This document shows positions 6,300-14,428 of a stretch of 16,716 nucleotides of DNA, piece after piece (the first letter of the stretch is position 1; each line of letters starts with the position of its first letter). This stretch comes from Clostridiaceae bacterium (GTDB lineage: Bacteria; Bacillota_A; Clostridia; Acetivibrionales; Acetivibrionaceae). The notes beneath the pieces were generated by a model. The model was not told the DNA's origin and made no database searches. It saw only the letters and a program-made list of their open reading frames with translations. The position numbers and the translations under genes are program-made. The stretch covers positions 1-16,716 of the forward strand of contig JAAZCB010001010.1 in assembly GCA_012513545.1 (NCBI GenBank), written 5' to 3'.

Positions 6300-7724
6300 C
6301 TAAAATACAAAATCCGTCACTGAATTCTGAATATTTTTAGCATTACTCATAAAGCCCTTCCATTCAGTTCTAATAGCATCATTAACAGTAACGTTAACCA
6401 GTTGAGGCAATTTAAAAAAATCCGATGGAGCTATTTGACTGGCTTCTGATAAAATGTCGGTGGTTATATCGGAAATTGAATTATTAATGCCATTAATAAT
6501 TCCGGGATTGATATCAGCTTTATCTATAATAGTATCAGCAACATCTATTATGCTTTCTTCATTATCCATCCCAATAACACTTTCCCATAAGCCCGTGCCA
6601 AAATTGAGACCATCAACAAAAGTTAAAATATTATCAGCTCCTTCAGCTAAATCCCACAATCCCGCAAATTTACCAAACGAAGGCAAAGCAAGACCGGCTG
6701 ATAAATAAGCCTGCATCAAATCTCCCTCTCTTCCCGCATAAATCATGGCATCCATAAAACCAAATATAGGTCCAATTTTAGGTATAAAACCGGCTGCACT
6801 GAGAACATGGTGCCTCCATTCACGATATGTATCTTTGTCTGTAATCCCAGTATCAGTAAAAAAGAATTCTAATGAAAAATCAGCCATAAGAGTCGGATTA
6901 ATTATAGTTAGAGGAGGAAACTTCTCATTTGTAAAAGCATCCCACATTCTCCCTACCCTTCCAGGATCAAACCAACTAAACCCGTCGTCTTCCTGTTCAG
7001 CTCTTTGCTCCATTATGTGGCCTATAACATCGTCTAACTGAATATCAGTAAGAGCCTCAAGATTAACATTAAAACCAAAATCAGAAAATGATTGCTGCAG
7101 GTTTCTTATACTGCTCGAATAAATATTATGATAATAGTCCCACTCATCCTGAACCTTACTGTTTATTTTCACCAGTACGCTTTTTATTAGTTCAAGGCAG
7201 TCTTGCGGATTGCTGACAAATTGTTTCATAATTTCAGACAAATCATAGTTTAAATCTGACATGGTGGTATCCATCCTTTTTTTGATACCAGCTGCCAAAT
7301 TTAGATTATCTATAACCTTATCAAAAAAATTATCCGGAGTCGAACCCGTATCTCCACTCTTTATACATATTGGAAGCTTATCTATATCAATAAATTTACT
7401 TTTCATGTTCTTAATCATGTTTTTCTCTTTTTTATTGCATTCATCATAAGAGCATGCAGCTTTATAAAGATCCTTGCTTAGTTCATCTGCTCTACTATTA
7501 ACATTCTTTATTATTGATTCAATTTCTTTAAGCTCTTTTTTTAAGTTATTTATATTTTTGGTAACATTTCTATAATCTTTGTAGTTTCTGCGAATGCTTT
7601 CAAGTTCTCCTTCTATTTTACTCATACCGGTTTTATATGTTGAATATACACTTTCACCATATTTGGAATATTCTTTCGATAAATCAGAAAGAATATTGAT
7701 TTCTACTGCAATAATTTTTTTCAT
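6300..7724 (-). CDS. Putative type VII-linked effector: coiled coil plus pre-toxin-like region
   Basis: A 474-residue protein with no named family recognised. Residues 1-110 are rich in Lys, Glu, Asn and Ile in a helical, coiled-coil pattern like the N-terminal halves of LXG-type secreted proteins, although no exact LXG motif is seen. Residues 306-360 (AGFIPKIGPIFGFMDA, then a helix and ALPSFGKFAG) resemble the glycine-rich pre-toxin segments of polymorphic toxins. Residues 361-474 show no recognisable toxin active site. It has no signal peptide. The ATG at 7724 is used because GGGGG (complement 7731-7735) lies 6 bases upstream; a TTG at 7739 would swallow that site. It is the last gene of the operon, 37 bases after the DUF4176 gene. 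Secretion by a type VII system encoded elsewhere is an inference. Confidence 0.7.
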   Translation of the reverse strand: MKKIIAVEINILSDLSKEYSKYGESVYSTYKTGMSKIEGELESIRRNYKDYRNVTKNINNLKKELKEIESIIKNVNSRADELSKDLYKAACSYDECNKKEKNMIKNMKSKFIDIDKLPICIKSGDTGSTPDNFFDKVIDNLNLAAGIKKRMDTTMSDLNYDLSEIMKQFVSNPQDCLELIKSVLVKINSKVQDEWDYYHNIYSSSIRNLQQSFSDFGFNVNLEALTDIQLDDVIGHIMEQRAEQEDDGFSWFDPGRVGRMWDAFTNEKFPPLTIINPTLMADFSLEFFFTDTGITDKDTYREWRHHVLSAAGFIPKIGPIFGFMDAMIYAGREGDLMQAYLSAGLALPSFGKFAGLWDLAEGADNILTFVDGLNFGTGLWESVIGMDNEESIIDVADTIIDKADINPGIINGINNSISDITTDILSEASQIAPSDFFKLPQLVNVTVNDAIRTEWKGFMSNAKNIQNSVTDFVF

Positions 7725-7761
7725 AGATATCCCCCACAATCAAATAAAAACAAGTAAATGA

Positions 7762-8688
7762 TTACTCTTGCTTATTTTTCATTAATTCATTAAGTTCTTT
7801 CAAAAACAACTCTTCTTCATAGTCTTTTAATCCCATATGATCAATTCTTTCAATTTGTTCATGATCAAATAAAAAGGCTTTATTATGCAGTATGTTTCCT
7901 TCGGGATAAAGACAACCTATATAGTCCCATACCTTATCATTTTCTGTACCTTTCTGATATCTTCCATATATCATAAGCCTTTTTTCAGTGTCCTTTAAAA
8001 GAACCACTGTTCCAATAGGCAGCAAATCCGTATTTTCTTCTATAGCCTTATCACTTATTCCTATAAGATCCCTATGTATAAACAAACCGTCAATAAATAT
8101 TTTCAGCTGCCACTGTCCCTTGGGCAAATCAGATGTTAAGTCAAGCCAAAACCAAATTTTCACTTCTTCCATATTTTCAGGCTGATATAAGATATTTTCA
8201 GTAAAGTGATGCAAAGTTCCATCCGGACAATACCATGCAGCAGTAACCGCATGTACTCCCTTTACATCTTTAAACGCCATGCCCAAGACTATTTTTTTAT
8301 CTGACTCAATAAAATAATTTCTTTTTAATGTACTCAAATTTTTACTTATGTAGTTATTTAAACTGTATTGACTTAAATTAACAGTAGCTTGTTCGCTATT
8401 GTATAATCTTGCTTCATTATCTTCAGATATAACTATAACTGACATTAATTCTTTTGAATCGTTTGGCATATATAAATTGGCAGTAGGATCATTCATAGTC
8501 ATCTCGCCGTTAAAAACCAGCTTATACAAGTTCTTTCCTGGTGGAAAATCAATTTCCACCTCCCATTTTCCTTCACCGTTTTTCTTGAAAAAATCAGCGT
8601 CTTTATCCCAATCATTAAACTCACCAATAATGCTGATGGTTTTTATAGGGAACTTTTTAACCTCTTCATATACAATTTTTTGTAACAT
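7762..8688 (-). CDS. CBM48-like/DUF4176 fusion protein
   Basis: A 308-residue cytoplasmic-looking protein with an unusual order of parts. Residues 1-88 resemble a CBM48/AMPK-beta glycogen-binding domain: GEFNDWD (22-28, Trp27), GKWEVEIDFPPGKNLYKLVF (Trp42) and the DPTANLY turn. Residues about 125-212 look like an Ig-type beta-sandwich (AWYCPDGTLHHF, then LPKGQWQLKIFIDG). Residues 222-290 match DUF4176: LLPIGTVVLL, RLMIYGRYQ, WDYIGCLYPEG and FDHEQIERI. DUF4176 is known mainly from type VII secretion/LXG loci in Firmicutes. It lies 26 bases after the WXG100-like gene. A role as adaptor or chaperone for the secreted partner is inferred; the sugar-binding ability of the first domain is untested. 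Domain calls are from motif memory, firmer for DUF4176 than for the middle part. Confidence 0.75.
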   Translation of the reverse strand: MLQKIVYEEVKKFPIKTISIIGEFNDWDKDADFFKKNGEGKWEVEIDFPPGKNLYKLVFNGEMTMNDPTANLYMPNDSKELMSVIVISEDNEARLYNSEQATVNLSQYSLNNYISKNLSTLKRNYFIESDKKIVLGMAFKDVKGVHAVTAAWYCPDGTLHHFTENILYQPENMEEVKIWFWLDLTSDLPKGQWQLKIFIDGLFIHRDLIGISDKAIEENTDLLPIGTVVLLKDTEKRLMIYGRYQKGTENDKVWDYIGCLYPEGNILHNKAFLFDHEQIERIDHMGLKDYEEELFLKELNELMKNKQE

Positions 8689-8714
8689 TTTTTATTCTCC
8701 ATTCCGGGAAAATT

Positions 8715-8987
8715 CTATTTGGAAGCTTTTTTATTCTTTTTCGCCTTCTTGTCCCTATCGGCTTCACCAACACTTTTATTTAGGCTTCTGACAGTATCAT
8801 TGAGGTTATTTAATCTGTTTAAAGCATCTTTCATATGTGCTTCCATTTCACCATGTCTTTGAATAAAAACCTTCTTTGCATCACTGATCCAAACTTTGTC
8901 TAAATTATTCTTTTTGTCATTAAGCTTTCTAGTATCACTTTCCAACTGGTTGCTAACAGATGCAATAATAGATACAATAGAACTCAT
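8715..8987 (-). CDS. WXG100/ESAT-6-like small secreted protein
   Basis: A 90-residue, all-helical protein with the size and layout of the WXG100 superfamily: helix, turn carrying Trp33, second helix. The WXG turn reads W-I-S-D-A rather than W-x-G, and is followed by the usual KKVF and MEAHMKDALNRLNNLNDTVRSLN heptad pattern. The C-terminus is a Lys-rich tail (KKAKKNKKASK) without the YxxxD/E export signal, so it may act as a partner of another protein with that signal. AGAGGTGA lies about 9 bases before the ATG. It is the first gene of the three-gene operon; the type VII ATPase and membrane genes are not in the window. Confidence 0.75.
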   Translation of the reverse strand: MSSIVSIIASVSNQLESDTRKLNDKKNNLDKVWISDAKKVFIQRHGEMEAHMKDALNRLNNLNDTVRSLNKSVGEADRDKKAKKNKKASK

Positions 8988-9046
8988 TTAAATACTTCAC
9001 CTCTTTTTACAGCAAGTTTTTAACATAATAATCCTGTTATGAAATT

Positions 9047-9075
9047 ATAATATCAATTAAACGTATGTTTTTCAA
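9047..9075 (-). promoter_or_regulatory. Promoter of the WXG100-DUF4176 operon
   Basis: On the - strand TTGAAA (complement 9070-9075), a 17-base spacer and TATTAT (complement 9047-9052) make a good housekeeping-type promoter about 60 bases before the first gene. The overlapping TATAAT three bases further on may be an alternative -10. Confidence 0.55.
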
Positions 9076-9157
9076 CAAATATTTTACACTTATTAAATTG
9101 TCGGAGTTACCGTAGATGGTCATAAAGCAATAATGCTAATCAGGCGATAATAATAAC

Positions 9158-9205
9158 AACCCCATTGGGCTATTGGAATATGTTTATAAATAGCCAAATG
9201 GGGTT
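9158..9205 (-). terminator. Terminator of the GH3 gene
   Basis: AACCCCATTGGGCTATT (9158-9174) and AATAGCCAAATGGGGTT (9189-9205) form a 17-base stem with one mismatch and a 14-base loop, about 50 bases after the GH3 stop. The T-run after it is broken (GTTATTATTATC), but the stem is strong. Confidence 0.75.
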
Positions 9206-9253
9206 ATGTCTAAAATAAAAACAATTATAATAATAAGTCGTGAATTAAATTGA

Positions 9254-11422
9254 TTAGTATTCTAATTCCAAAATATCTCCTATAACTTCAAAAGTAGCTT
9301 TCTGTACTTCTGAACCTGTTAACTCAAAGCTTCTTTCATCAGGTTGTCCACCACTTATATAGATTTCAAAGAATCCTGGTTCAAGTATGCAGCGCCCATC
9401 AATATCAATTATTCCCATCTGTCTGGGGGTAATCTCAAATTGAGCCTCTGTCTCTTCACCAGACCTTAAATGAACTCGCTTTATGCCTGCAAGCTGCCAT
9501 TTTGGTGTCTCAAGACTTTCAATATCCTTAAGATAAAGCTGGACAATCTCATCCGCCTCATATTCTCCTATGTTCTTAACAATAACACTGCATTCAATTT
9601 TTTCTCCTGCATGCACCTTATCCTTTAATATCTTTAGTGAGCTATATTCGAATCTGGTATAGCTTAAGCCATAGCCAAAGGGATACAGCGCCTTATTCTC
9701 CATATATCTGTATGTTCGCCCCTTCATGGAATAATCCTTGAAATCCGGAAGCTCTTCAGTTGTTCTGTAGAATGTAACCGGCAATCTTCCGGATGGACTG
9801 TATTCACCAAAAATCATCGAAGCAAGAGCCTTTCCTCCTTCAGCTCCCGGATACCAGGCCTGAATAATTGACGGAAGATTTTCATCTGCCCAGGTGACTG
9901 AAAGAGCACTTCCTGACAATAATACAAGTATTATTGGTTTGCCAGTCTTGTGAACCTCCTCAAGCAGTTCCTGCTGAAGCCCTGGAAGATTCAAATGTTT
10001 TTTGTCTCCAGCTGAATACTCATTTGAAGCATCCCCCTCTTCACCTTCAATATTTGCATCAAGCCCCATACACATGACTACTACATCAGCCCTCTCAGCT
10101 GCTGCAACAGCCTCGGCAAACCATGCGCGTCCTTCTACCAGTCCATAGTTCGTCTTATACAGATGACATCCTCTGGAATAATAGACCCTGGTGTCAGGAC
10201 CCACCATTTCCCGTATACCTTCAAGCACTGTAACATATCTTGATGCGTCACCAAAGTAATTTCCGATTAGTGCATCCCTGCTGTCAGCATTCGGACCTAT
10301 TACAGCAATTGATTTTATTTTTTTCCTGTCAAGAGGCAGAAGATTATTCTCGTTCTTTAAAAGAACAATCGATTTCCTGCTCATTTCCAATGCAAATTCC
10401 CTGTGCGAGTCACAATCATTCAATTCATAGGGAATATTAGAGTATGGGACATCTTCTTCCTCATCAAACATTCCAAGCTTCATTCTTGTAATCATTAGCC
10501 TGATAACCGACTGATCAATTGTCTCTTCTGTAACAAGACCTTCCTTGTGCGCAAGCAGCAAATTTGCAAACATATTGCCGCAGTTAAGGTCACAACCGTT
10601 ATTAACAGCTAAGGCAACCGATTCAAGTGCAGTCTTTGTAACCATATGGTTTTCATGGAAGTCCTTTATAGCCCAGCAATCAGACACAACATGGCCTTTG
10701 AATCCCCATTCCTCCCTGAGTATATCCGTAAGCAGCGTCTTGCTTCCACAACAAGGCTCCCCGTTTGTTCTGTTATATGCCCCCATAACAGCTTCAACTC
10801 CTGCCTCCTTGACACATTCCTTGAAAGCCGGGAGGTATGTTTCACGAAGATCCTTTTTAGACACCACCGCATTAAAACTATGTCTTTCACTCTCAGGTCC
10901 ACTGTGTACAGCAAAGTGCTTTGCACAGGCTGCAGCTTTAAGATACTTGCTGTCACTGCCCTGTATGCCTTTAACAAAGGCAACACCAAGCCTGCCTGTC
11001 AGATAGGGATCTTCTCCATATGTTTCATGCCCTCTTCCCCATCTCGGATCTCTGAATATATTAATATTCGGCGACCAGAAAGTTAGGCCTTTGTACATGC
11101 CGTGATCCCCTTTTTTTTGCGACTCGTTGAATTTAGCACGTCCTTCTGTAGAAATAATATCTGCTGCTTTATACACTAATTCCTCGTCAAAAGTTGCAGC
11201 CATTCCGATAGCTTGCGGAAACATGGTAGCAGTTCCAGCCCTGGCCACACCGTGAAGGGCTTCATTCCACCAGTTGTAGGATTTCACTCCGAGATGCCCT
11301 AAGGCAGGTGAACTATGTAACATTTGCATGACCTTTTCTTCCAAAGTCATCTTTGACACCAGGTCTTTGGCTCTTTCTTCAAAACTCAGTTCCTTATTTT
11401 TATACTTAGGTAATTCTTGCAT
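9254..11422 (-). CDS. GH3 family beta-glucosidase/beta-xylosidase
   Basis: A 722-residue cytoplasmic enzyme (no signal peptide) that removes terminal sugars from beta-linked oligosaccharides. The N-terminal barrel holds SYNWWNEALHGVAR, Lys168-His169 (AKHF) and the nucleophile Asp248 in GHVVSDCW. The second domain starts near 350 (RKSIVLLKN) and contains GLDANIEGEEGD, with the acid/base Glu probably among 459-462. A fibronectin-III-like domain follows the YPFGYGLSYT motif at 580-589. The SYNWWNEALHG and MFPQAIGMAATFD stretches are typical of the GH3 branch with many beta-xylosidases, so xylosidase is at least as likely as glucosidase. GGGAGGG stands 6-7 bases before the ATG. It has no dockerin, so it would act on imported sugars. 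Confidence 0.94.
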   Translation of the reverse strand: MQELPKYKNKELSFEERAKDLVSKMTLEEKVMQMLHSSPALGHLGVKSYNWWNEALHGVARAGTATMFPQAIGMAATFDEELVYKAADIISTEGRAKFNESQKKGDHGMYKGLTFWSPNINIFRDPRWGRGHETYGEDPYLTGRLGVAFVKGIQGSDSKYLKAAACAKHFAVHSGPESERHSFNAVVSKKDLRETYLPAFKECVKEAGVEAVMGAYNRTNGEPCCGSKTLLTDILREEWGFKGHVVSDCWAIKDFHENHMVTKTALESVALAVNNGCDLNCGNMFANLLLAHKEGLVTEETIDQSVIRLMITRMKLGMFDEEEDVPYSNIPYELNDCDSHREFALEMSRKSIVLLKNENNLLPLDRKKIKSIAVIGPNADSRDALIGNYFGDASRYVTVLEGIREMVGPDTRVYYSRGCHLYKTNYGLVEGRAWFAEAVAAAERADVVVMCMGLDANIEGEEGDASNEYSAGDKKHLNLPGLQQELLEEVHKTGKPIILVLLSGSALSVTWADENLPSIIQAWYPGAEGGKALASMIFGEYSPSGRLPVTFYRTTEELPDFKDYSMKGRTYRYMENKALYPFGYGLSYTRFEYSSLKILKDKVHAGEKIECSVIVKNIGEYEADEIVQLYLKDIESLETPKWQLAGIKRVHLRSGEETEAQFEITPRQMGIIDIDGRCILEPGFFEIYISGGQPDERSFELTGSEVQKATFEVIGDILELEY

Positions 11423-11785
11423 AGCACCCTCCCAGTCTCCATATTTTCTAAACCAATTTCTCCCCTTATATATTTCTCTTTGCCATATTTATCGTATAAA
11501 GCAGCCAATTTCATAACTTACTTATATAAACCATAACTTGTATTATTCTTAAATGCAACACTATCAATTTGTGCAGAAGAAGGTTATCATATTCCACCAA
11601 TACTTGTCAATAGAATTAAAGATGCAGGTCTATTATCAGGATTACAAACCTCCAGTCATTAACAATGAACGCTTTTTCTGAAACATTTTTAAATAACTGA
11701 TTTATATATAATTATTGAACTCTTCTATAAAATATAGTAGTATGTACTTGAATTACGATTTTCAGACACAGAAGGGAACACGCAT
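11423..11785. promoter_or_regulatory. Divergent spacer between GH3 and YesL-like genes
   Basis: For the + strand gene, TTGAAC (11715-11720), 17 bases, TAGTAT (11738-11743) is a reasonable promoter, with AAGGGA at 11773-11778 as ribosome site. For the GH3 gene, TTGATA (complement 11562-11567), 16 bases, TAATAC (complement 11540-11545) is a weaker candidate. Between 11537 and 11662 lies a 41-codon open frame without a usual start that may be a gene remnant. No clear operator or hairpin was seen. Confidence 0.45.
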
Positions 11786-12607
11786 ATGGGAGGCATATTT
11801 GATTTTCATAATATTAACAAACCCGGGCCAGGAGTACCAAAAAACGAGCCTCCAAAGCCCAGGATAATCTTATTTTTCCAGATATACCAAAGAAGGTTCT
11901 GGGACCTTGTAAAACTTAATTTGCTCTTCACTTTGTTTAATATACCGGCATTGTTATCAGCAGCTTTAATATTAATATTATTTTCCGCCAATTTTCAAGG
12001 CCTTTTTGCAGAAGAAACACTTTTAGGATACAGCCTGTTTTTTGCCTTTTGTACAGTGTTTTTAAGTATTCCTGTAATTACGACCGGACCTGCTCAAGCT
12101 GGCTTTACGTATGTATTAAGAAATTACACCCGTCAGGAACACGCATTTATTTGGTGGGACTTTAAAGAACACGCCAAAAATAACTTTAAGCAGGGCTTGG
12201 TAATAAGCTTAATTGATTTTTTGGTTGTGCTGTTCGTATTTATTGATATATACATTTATATTAACGCGGGAATAAACAGCATATTTCTATCAATATCCGT
12301 ATATATAGTAATATTGTTTTTTGCAATTTATCTGATGATGCACTTGTATATATACCCGATTCTTGTAACCTTCAAGCTTTCACTAAAGCATACCTACAAA
12401 AATGCCTTCATTTTTGCAATGATAAAATTGCTTCCAAATATGGGAATCCTGATTCTGTGTCTTGCTCTATCGATTATACCTTTCCTGTTCTTGCCCGTTA
12501 TCGCTGCTATATTGTTCCCCTTCATTACCTTGAGCACTATAGGCTTTATTACAAATTTCTATGCGTACCCTGCACTGGAAAAATTTATGCTCAACCCAAA
12601 AGAGTAG
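11786..12607 (+). CDS. YesL/DUF624 family membrane protein
   Basis: A 273-residue integral membrane protein. Four to six hydrophobic segments are visible, at roughly 40-66, 80-100, 140-160, 165-190, 210-235 and 238-260. The DUF624 pattern is clear: FFQIYQRRFWDLVKLNLLF near the N-terminus, then GPAQAGFTYVLRNYTRQEHAF.WWDFKEHAKNNFKQGL in the middle. Members often sit next to carbohydrate transport and glycoside hydrolase genes, and here it diverges from a GH3 gene; the molecular function of the family is not established. The soluble N-terminal 25 residues are Pro-rich. It converges with the serine hydrolase gene, only 39 bases away, and no convincing terminator lies between them. Confidence 0.85.
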   Translation: MGGIFDFHNINKPGPGVPKNEPPKPRIILFFQIYQRRFWDLVKLNLLFTLFNIPALLSAALILILFSANFQGLFAEETLLGYSLFFAFCTVFLSIPVITTGPAQAGFTYVLRNYTRQEHAFIWWDFKEHAKNNFKQGLVISLIDFLVVLFVFIDIYIYINAGINSIFLSISVYIVILFFAIYLMMHLYIYPILVTFKLSLKHTYKNAFIFAMIKLLPNMGILILCLALSIIPFLFLPVIAAILFPFITLSTIGFITNFYAYPALEKFMLNPKE

Positions 12608-12646
12608 CATTTCAAGGCCTTCCAGCCAACCGGTAATTCTTACATT

Positions 12647-14236
12647 CTATTCAGATTTTCCGTTTATAACCTTATACGAAGATGTCATATTACTGGCATC
12701 ATCAAGATACTCATTAATAACTAACAAAACGTTCGATTCATCGAATGTAAATTTATATTTTCCACTGTAAGGTTCCCCGACATAATGCCAGTCTATCTCA
12801 AAAGTATTATTGTCAATCCAGTTACCCCTTAGTGCAACCTTGTTGTAGGATGGATATAACGTAAAACTTCCTACCTTGCTTGCTTCGGATATTCTATAGA
12901 CCCCATCAAGCCCTACAACTAATTTATGCTTATTATCAATCTGGGAAATATTCAAAATACAGGTATTTTTATTCTTGAATTCAGAGGAAATAGTTTTGAT
13001 ATTTGAATCCATGGTGAATGTTTTTCCGCTTATTTTTTTTGATATTTCCGGCAATTTTGCAACCTTCTGTGGCATTGGATGCTCAAAACTTTTAACTAAG
13101 CTTTGAAGTTTCATGTTTGATACAGGGTTAGGCTTCAATTCCTTTGACGATTTAATAGAAGGAAGTATGTAATTGTTTAAACAGTTTATTGGCTGCATTT
13201 TTTCACTATAATTAACGCCGGATGTAAATACCACAATAAGGTCCTGCTCCGGTATTACAAAAATATACTGCCCGCCGTAACCATCAGCTCTGAAACCCCC
13301 AGCCGGATTAAGCCACCATAAATATCCATAATCATCTGCCTTTGTTTCCCCCCAATATCCTTCTATATGCTTGGAGGTAGCAGTTTTAATCCACTCTTTT
13401 GATACTACCTGCTTTTTATTCCATTTGCCATCCTTCATTATAAGATACCCAAACTTCGCCATATCTTTTGGCTTCAAATACAACCCCCATCCTCCAAGAT
13501 GTGTACCGTTCGGATCTTTATCCCATTTATAATCCTTTATCTTCAAAGGTTCAAATAAATGCTTCTTAGCATAAGCTTCCGCACTCATTCCTGTTGTCCT
13601 ATTAATAATCAAGGATAATAAATGCGTTGCTCCGCTGTCATACAAGAACTTTTCACCGGCCTTTGAAGAAAAGTGAAGATCAAAAAATGTCTGAGGAAAG
13701 TTTGAAGTAAGAAAAATTGGGTTGGATGAATCTTCAGTATGACCTGCAGACATAGTGAGTAAATGCTCTATCGTCATATCCTTAACCAGATGCTCATATC
13801 TTTTCACCTCTACCTCAGGAAAAAAGTCAAGCACCTTTTGATCTACACCTTTTATATAACCTTCATCAATAGCAATCCCAACAAGGGTTGAAATTACACT
13901 CTTAGTTGAGGAATAGATGCTGTGTTTCATGTTTTTATTATAAGGAGCAAAATATGCTTCCGTTACAAGATATCCGTTTTTTATTATTAATACACTATGG
14001 ATAGGTGTTTTTTCCTTCTGAATTTCTTTAAACATATCCAGCAGTTTACCGGAATCCATACCCTGCTTTTCAGGGGTCGAAGTTCTCCAGTTATCAGAAG
14101 GCCAATACCCATTGTCATGTTTACATATACCATTCATGGCAAATACCCCGTTAACAGAGAAAGTGTTCACGACTGTCATTATACTTACCAAAAGGAATGA
14201 AAGGATTTTAATAGCATTAGTTTTAATTCCCAACAT
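12647..14236 (-). CDS. Secreted serine hydrolase, beta-lactamase/6-aminohexanoate-dimer hydrolase family
   Basis: A 529-residue protein with a signal peptide (about 1-33, cut near VFA). The catalytic domain carries the SxxK motif Ser109-Ser-Thr-Lys112 (SIYSSTKSVIS), the second motif Tyr199-Asp-Ser201 and GYGGQ at 319-323 in place of KTG. WRTSTPEKQGMDS at 50-62 and the IHSVLIIKNGYLVTEAYF block match the NylB-like/class C esterase group rather than true beta-lactamases. Residues about 370-529 form an extra beta-rich C-terminal part of unknown role. The substrate is unknown: an ester, amide or D-amino acid peptide is possible, and antibiotic resistance should not be assumed. AAGGAGG lies 11 bases before the ATG, a little far but the only good site. 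Confidence 0.88.
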   Translation of the reverse strand: MLGIKTNAIKILSFLLVSIMTVVNTFSVNGVFAMNGICKHDNGYWPSDNWRTSTPEKQGMDSGKLLDMFKEIQKEKTPIHSVLIIKNGYLVTEAYFAPYNKNMKHSIYSSTKSVISTLVGIAIDEGYIKGVDQKVLDFFPEVEVKRYEHLVKDMTIEHLLTMSAGHTEDSSNPIFLTSNFPQTFFDLHFSSKAGEKFLYDSGATHLLSLIINRTTGMSAEAYAKKHLFEPLKIKDYKWDKDPNGTHLGGWGLYLKPKDMAKFGYLIMKDGKWNKKQVVSKEWIKTATSKHIEGYWGETKADDYGYLWWLNPAGGFRADGYGGQYIFVIPEQDLIVVFTSGVNYSEKMQPINCLNNYILPSIKSSKELKPNPVSNMKLQSLVKSFEHPMPQKVAKLPEISKKISGKTFTMDSNIKTISSEFKNKNTCILNISQIDNKHKLVVGLDGVYRISEASKVGSFTLYPSYNKVALRGNWIDNNTFEIDWHYVGEPYSGKYKFTFDESNVLLVINEYLDDASNMTSSYKVINGKSE

Positions 14237-14277
14237 ACTTCAACCATCCTCCTTAAAATCTTCTATGATAATTTTAT

Positions 14278-14306
14278 ATCATATTCAAGATTAAAAAAAG
14301 TGTAAA
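14278..14306 (-). promoter_or_regulatory. Promoter of the serine hydrolase gene
   Basis: TTTACA (complement 14301-14306), exactly 17 bases, TATGAT (complement 14278-14283) on the - strand, about 40 bases before the start codon. It lies just beyond the end of the 31-residue peptide gene, so the hydrolase can be transcribed independently. Confidence 0.55.
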
Positions 14307-14332
14307 AAATAAATATTTAATGTAATAAAGTA

Positions 14333-14428
14333 TCATTTTTGGGGAGGTAGAAATATAAACGTTATTATTGTTCCAATTAACGCAATAATAGTATTTGCTA
14401 CCACAAGCTTAAATATAAATATGCCCAT
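14333..14428 (-). CDS. 31-residue hydrophobic membrane peptide
   Basis: A tiny gene whose ATG shares one base with the stop of the preceding gene (TGATG), with AGGGGG 5 bases upstream, so translation is coupled. The product is almost entirely one membrane segment (KLVVANTIIALIGTIITFIF) ending in LPPQK. No family is recognised. It lacks Cys, so a cyclic autoinducer of the AgrD type is unlikely. A small membrane subunit, a type I toxin-like peptide or a holin-like peptide are possible readings, none proven. Confidence 0.55.
   Translation of the reverse strand: MGIFIFKLVVANTIIALIGTIITFIFLPPQK

Noticed and set aside
10545..11086. Long + strand open frames inside the GH3 gene
   Set aside because: They lie antisense to well-conserved GH3 motifs, lack ribosome sites and have no domain resemblance.
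12608..12646. Terminator between the convergent YesL-like and hydrolase genes
   Set aside because: Only short GC-rich patches (AAGGCCTT, AACCGG) were found, with no stable stem plus T-tract.
12647..14236. True beta-lactamase (antibiotic resistance)
   Set aside because: SxxK and YxS are present but the third motif is GYGGQ, not KTG, and the N-terminal block matches the 6-aminohexanoate-dimer hydrolase/esterase group.
14333..14428. AgrD-like autoinducer precursor
   Set aside because: The peptide is the right size and ends in PPQK, but it has no Cys for the ring, and no AgrB-like protease gene is adjacent.
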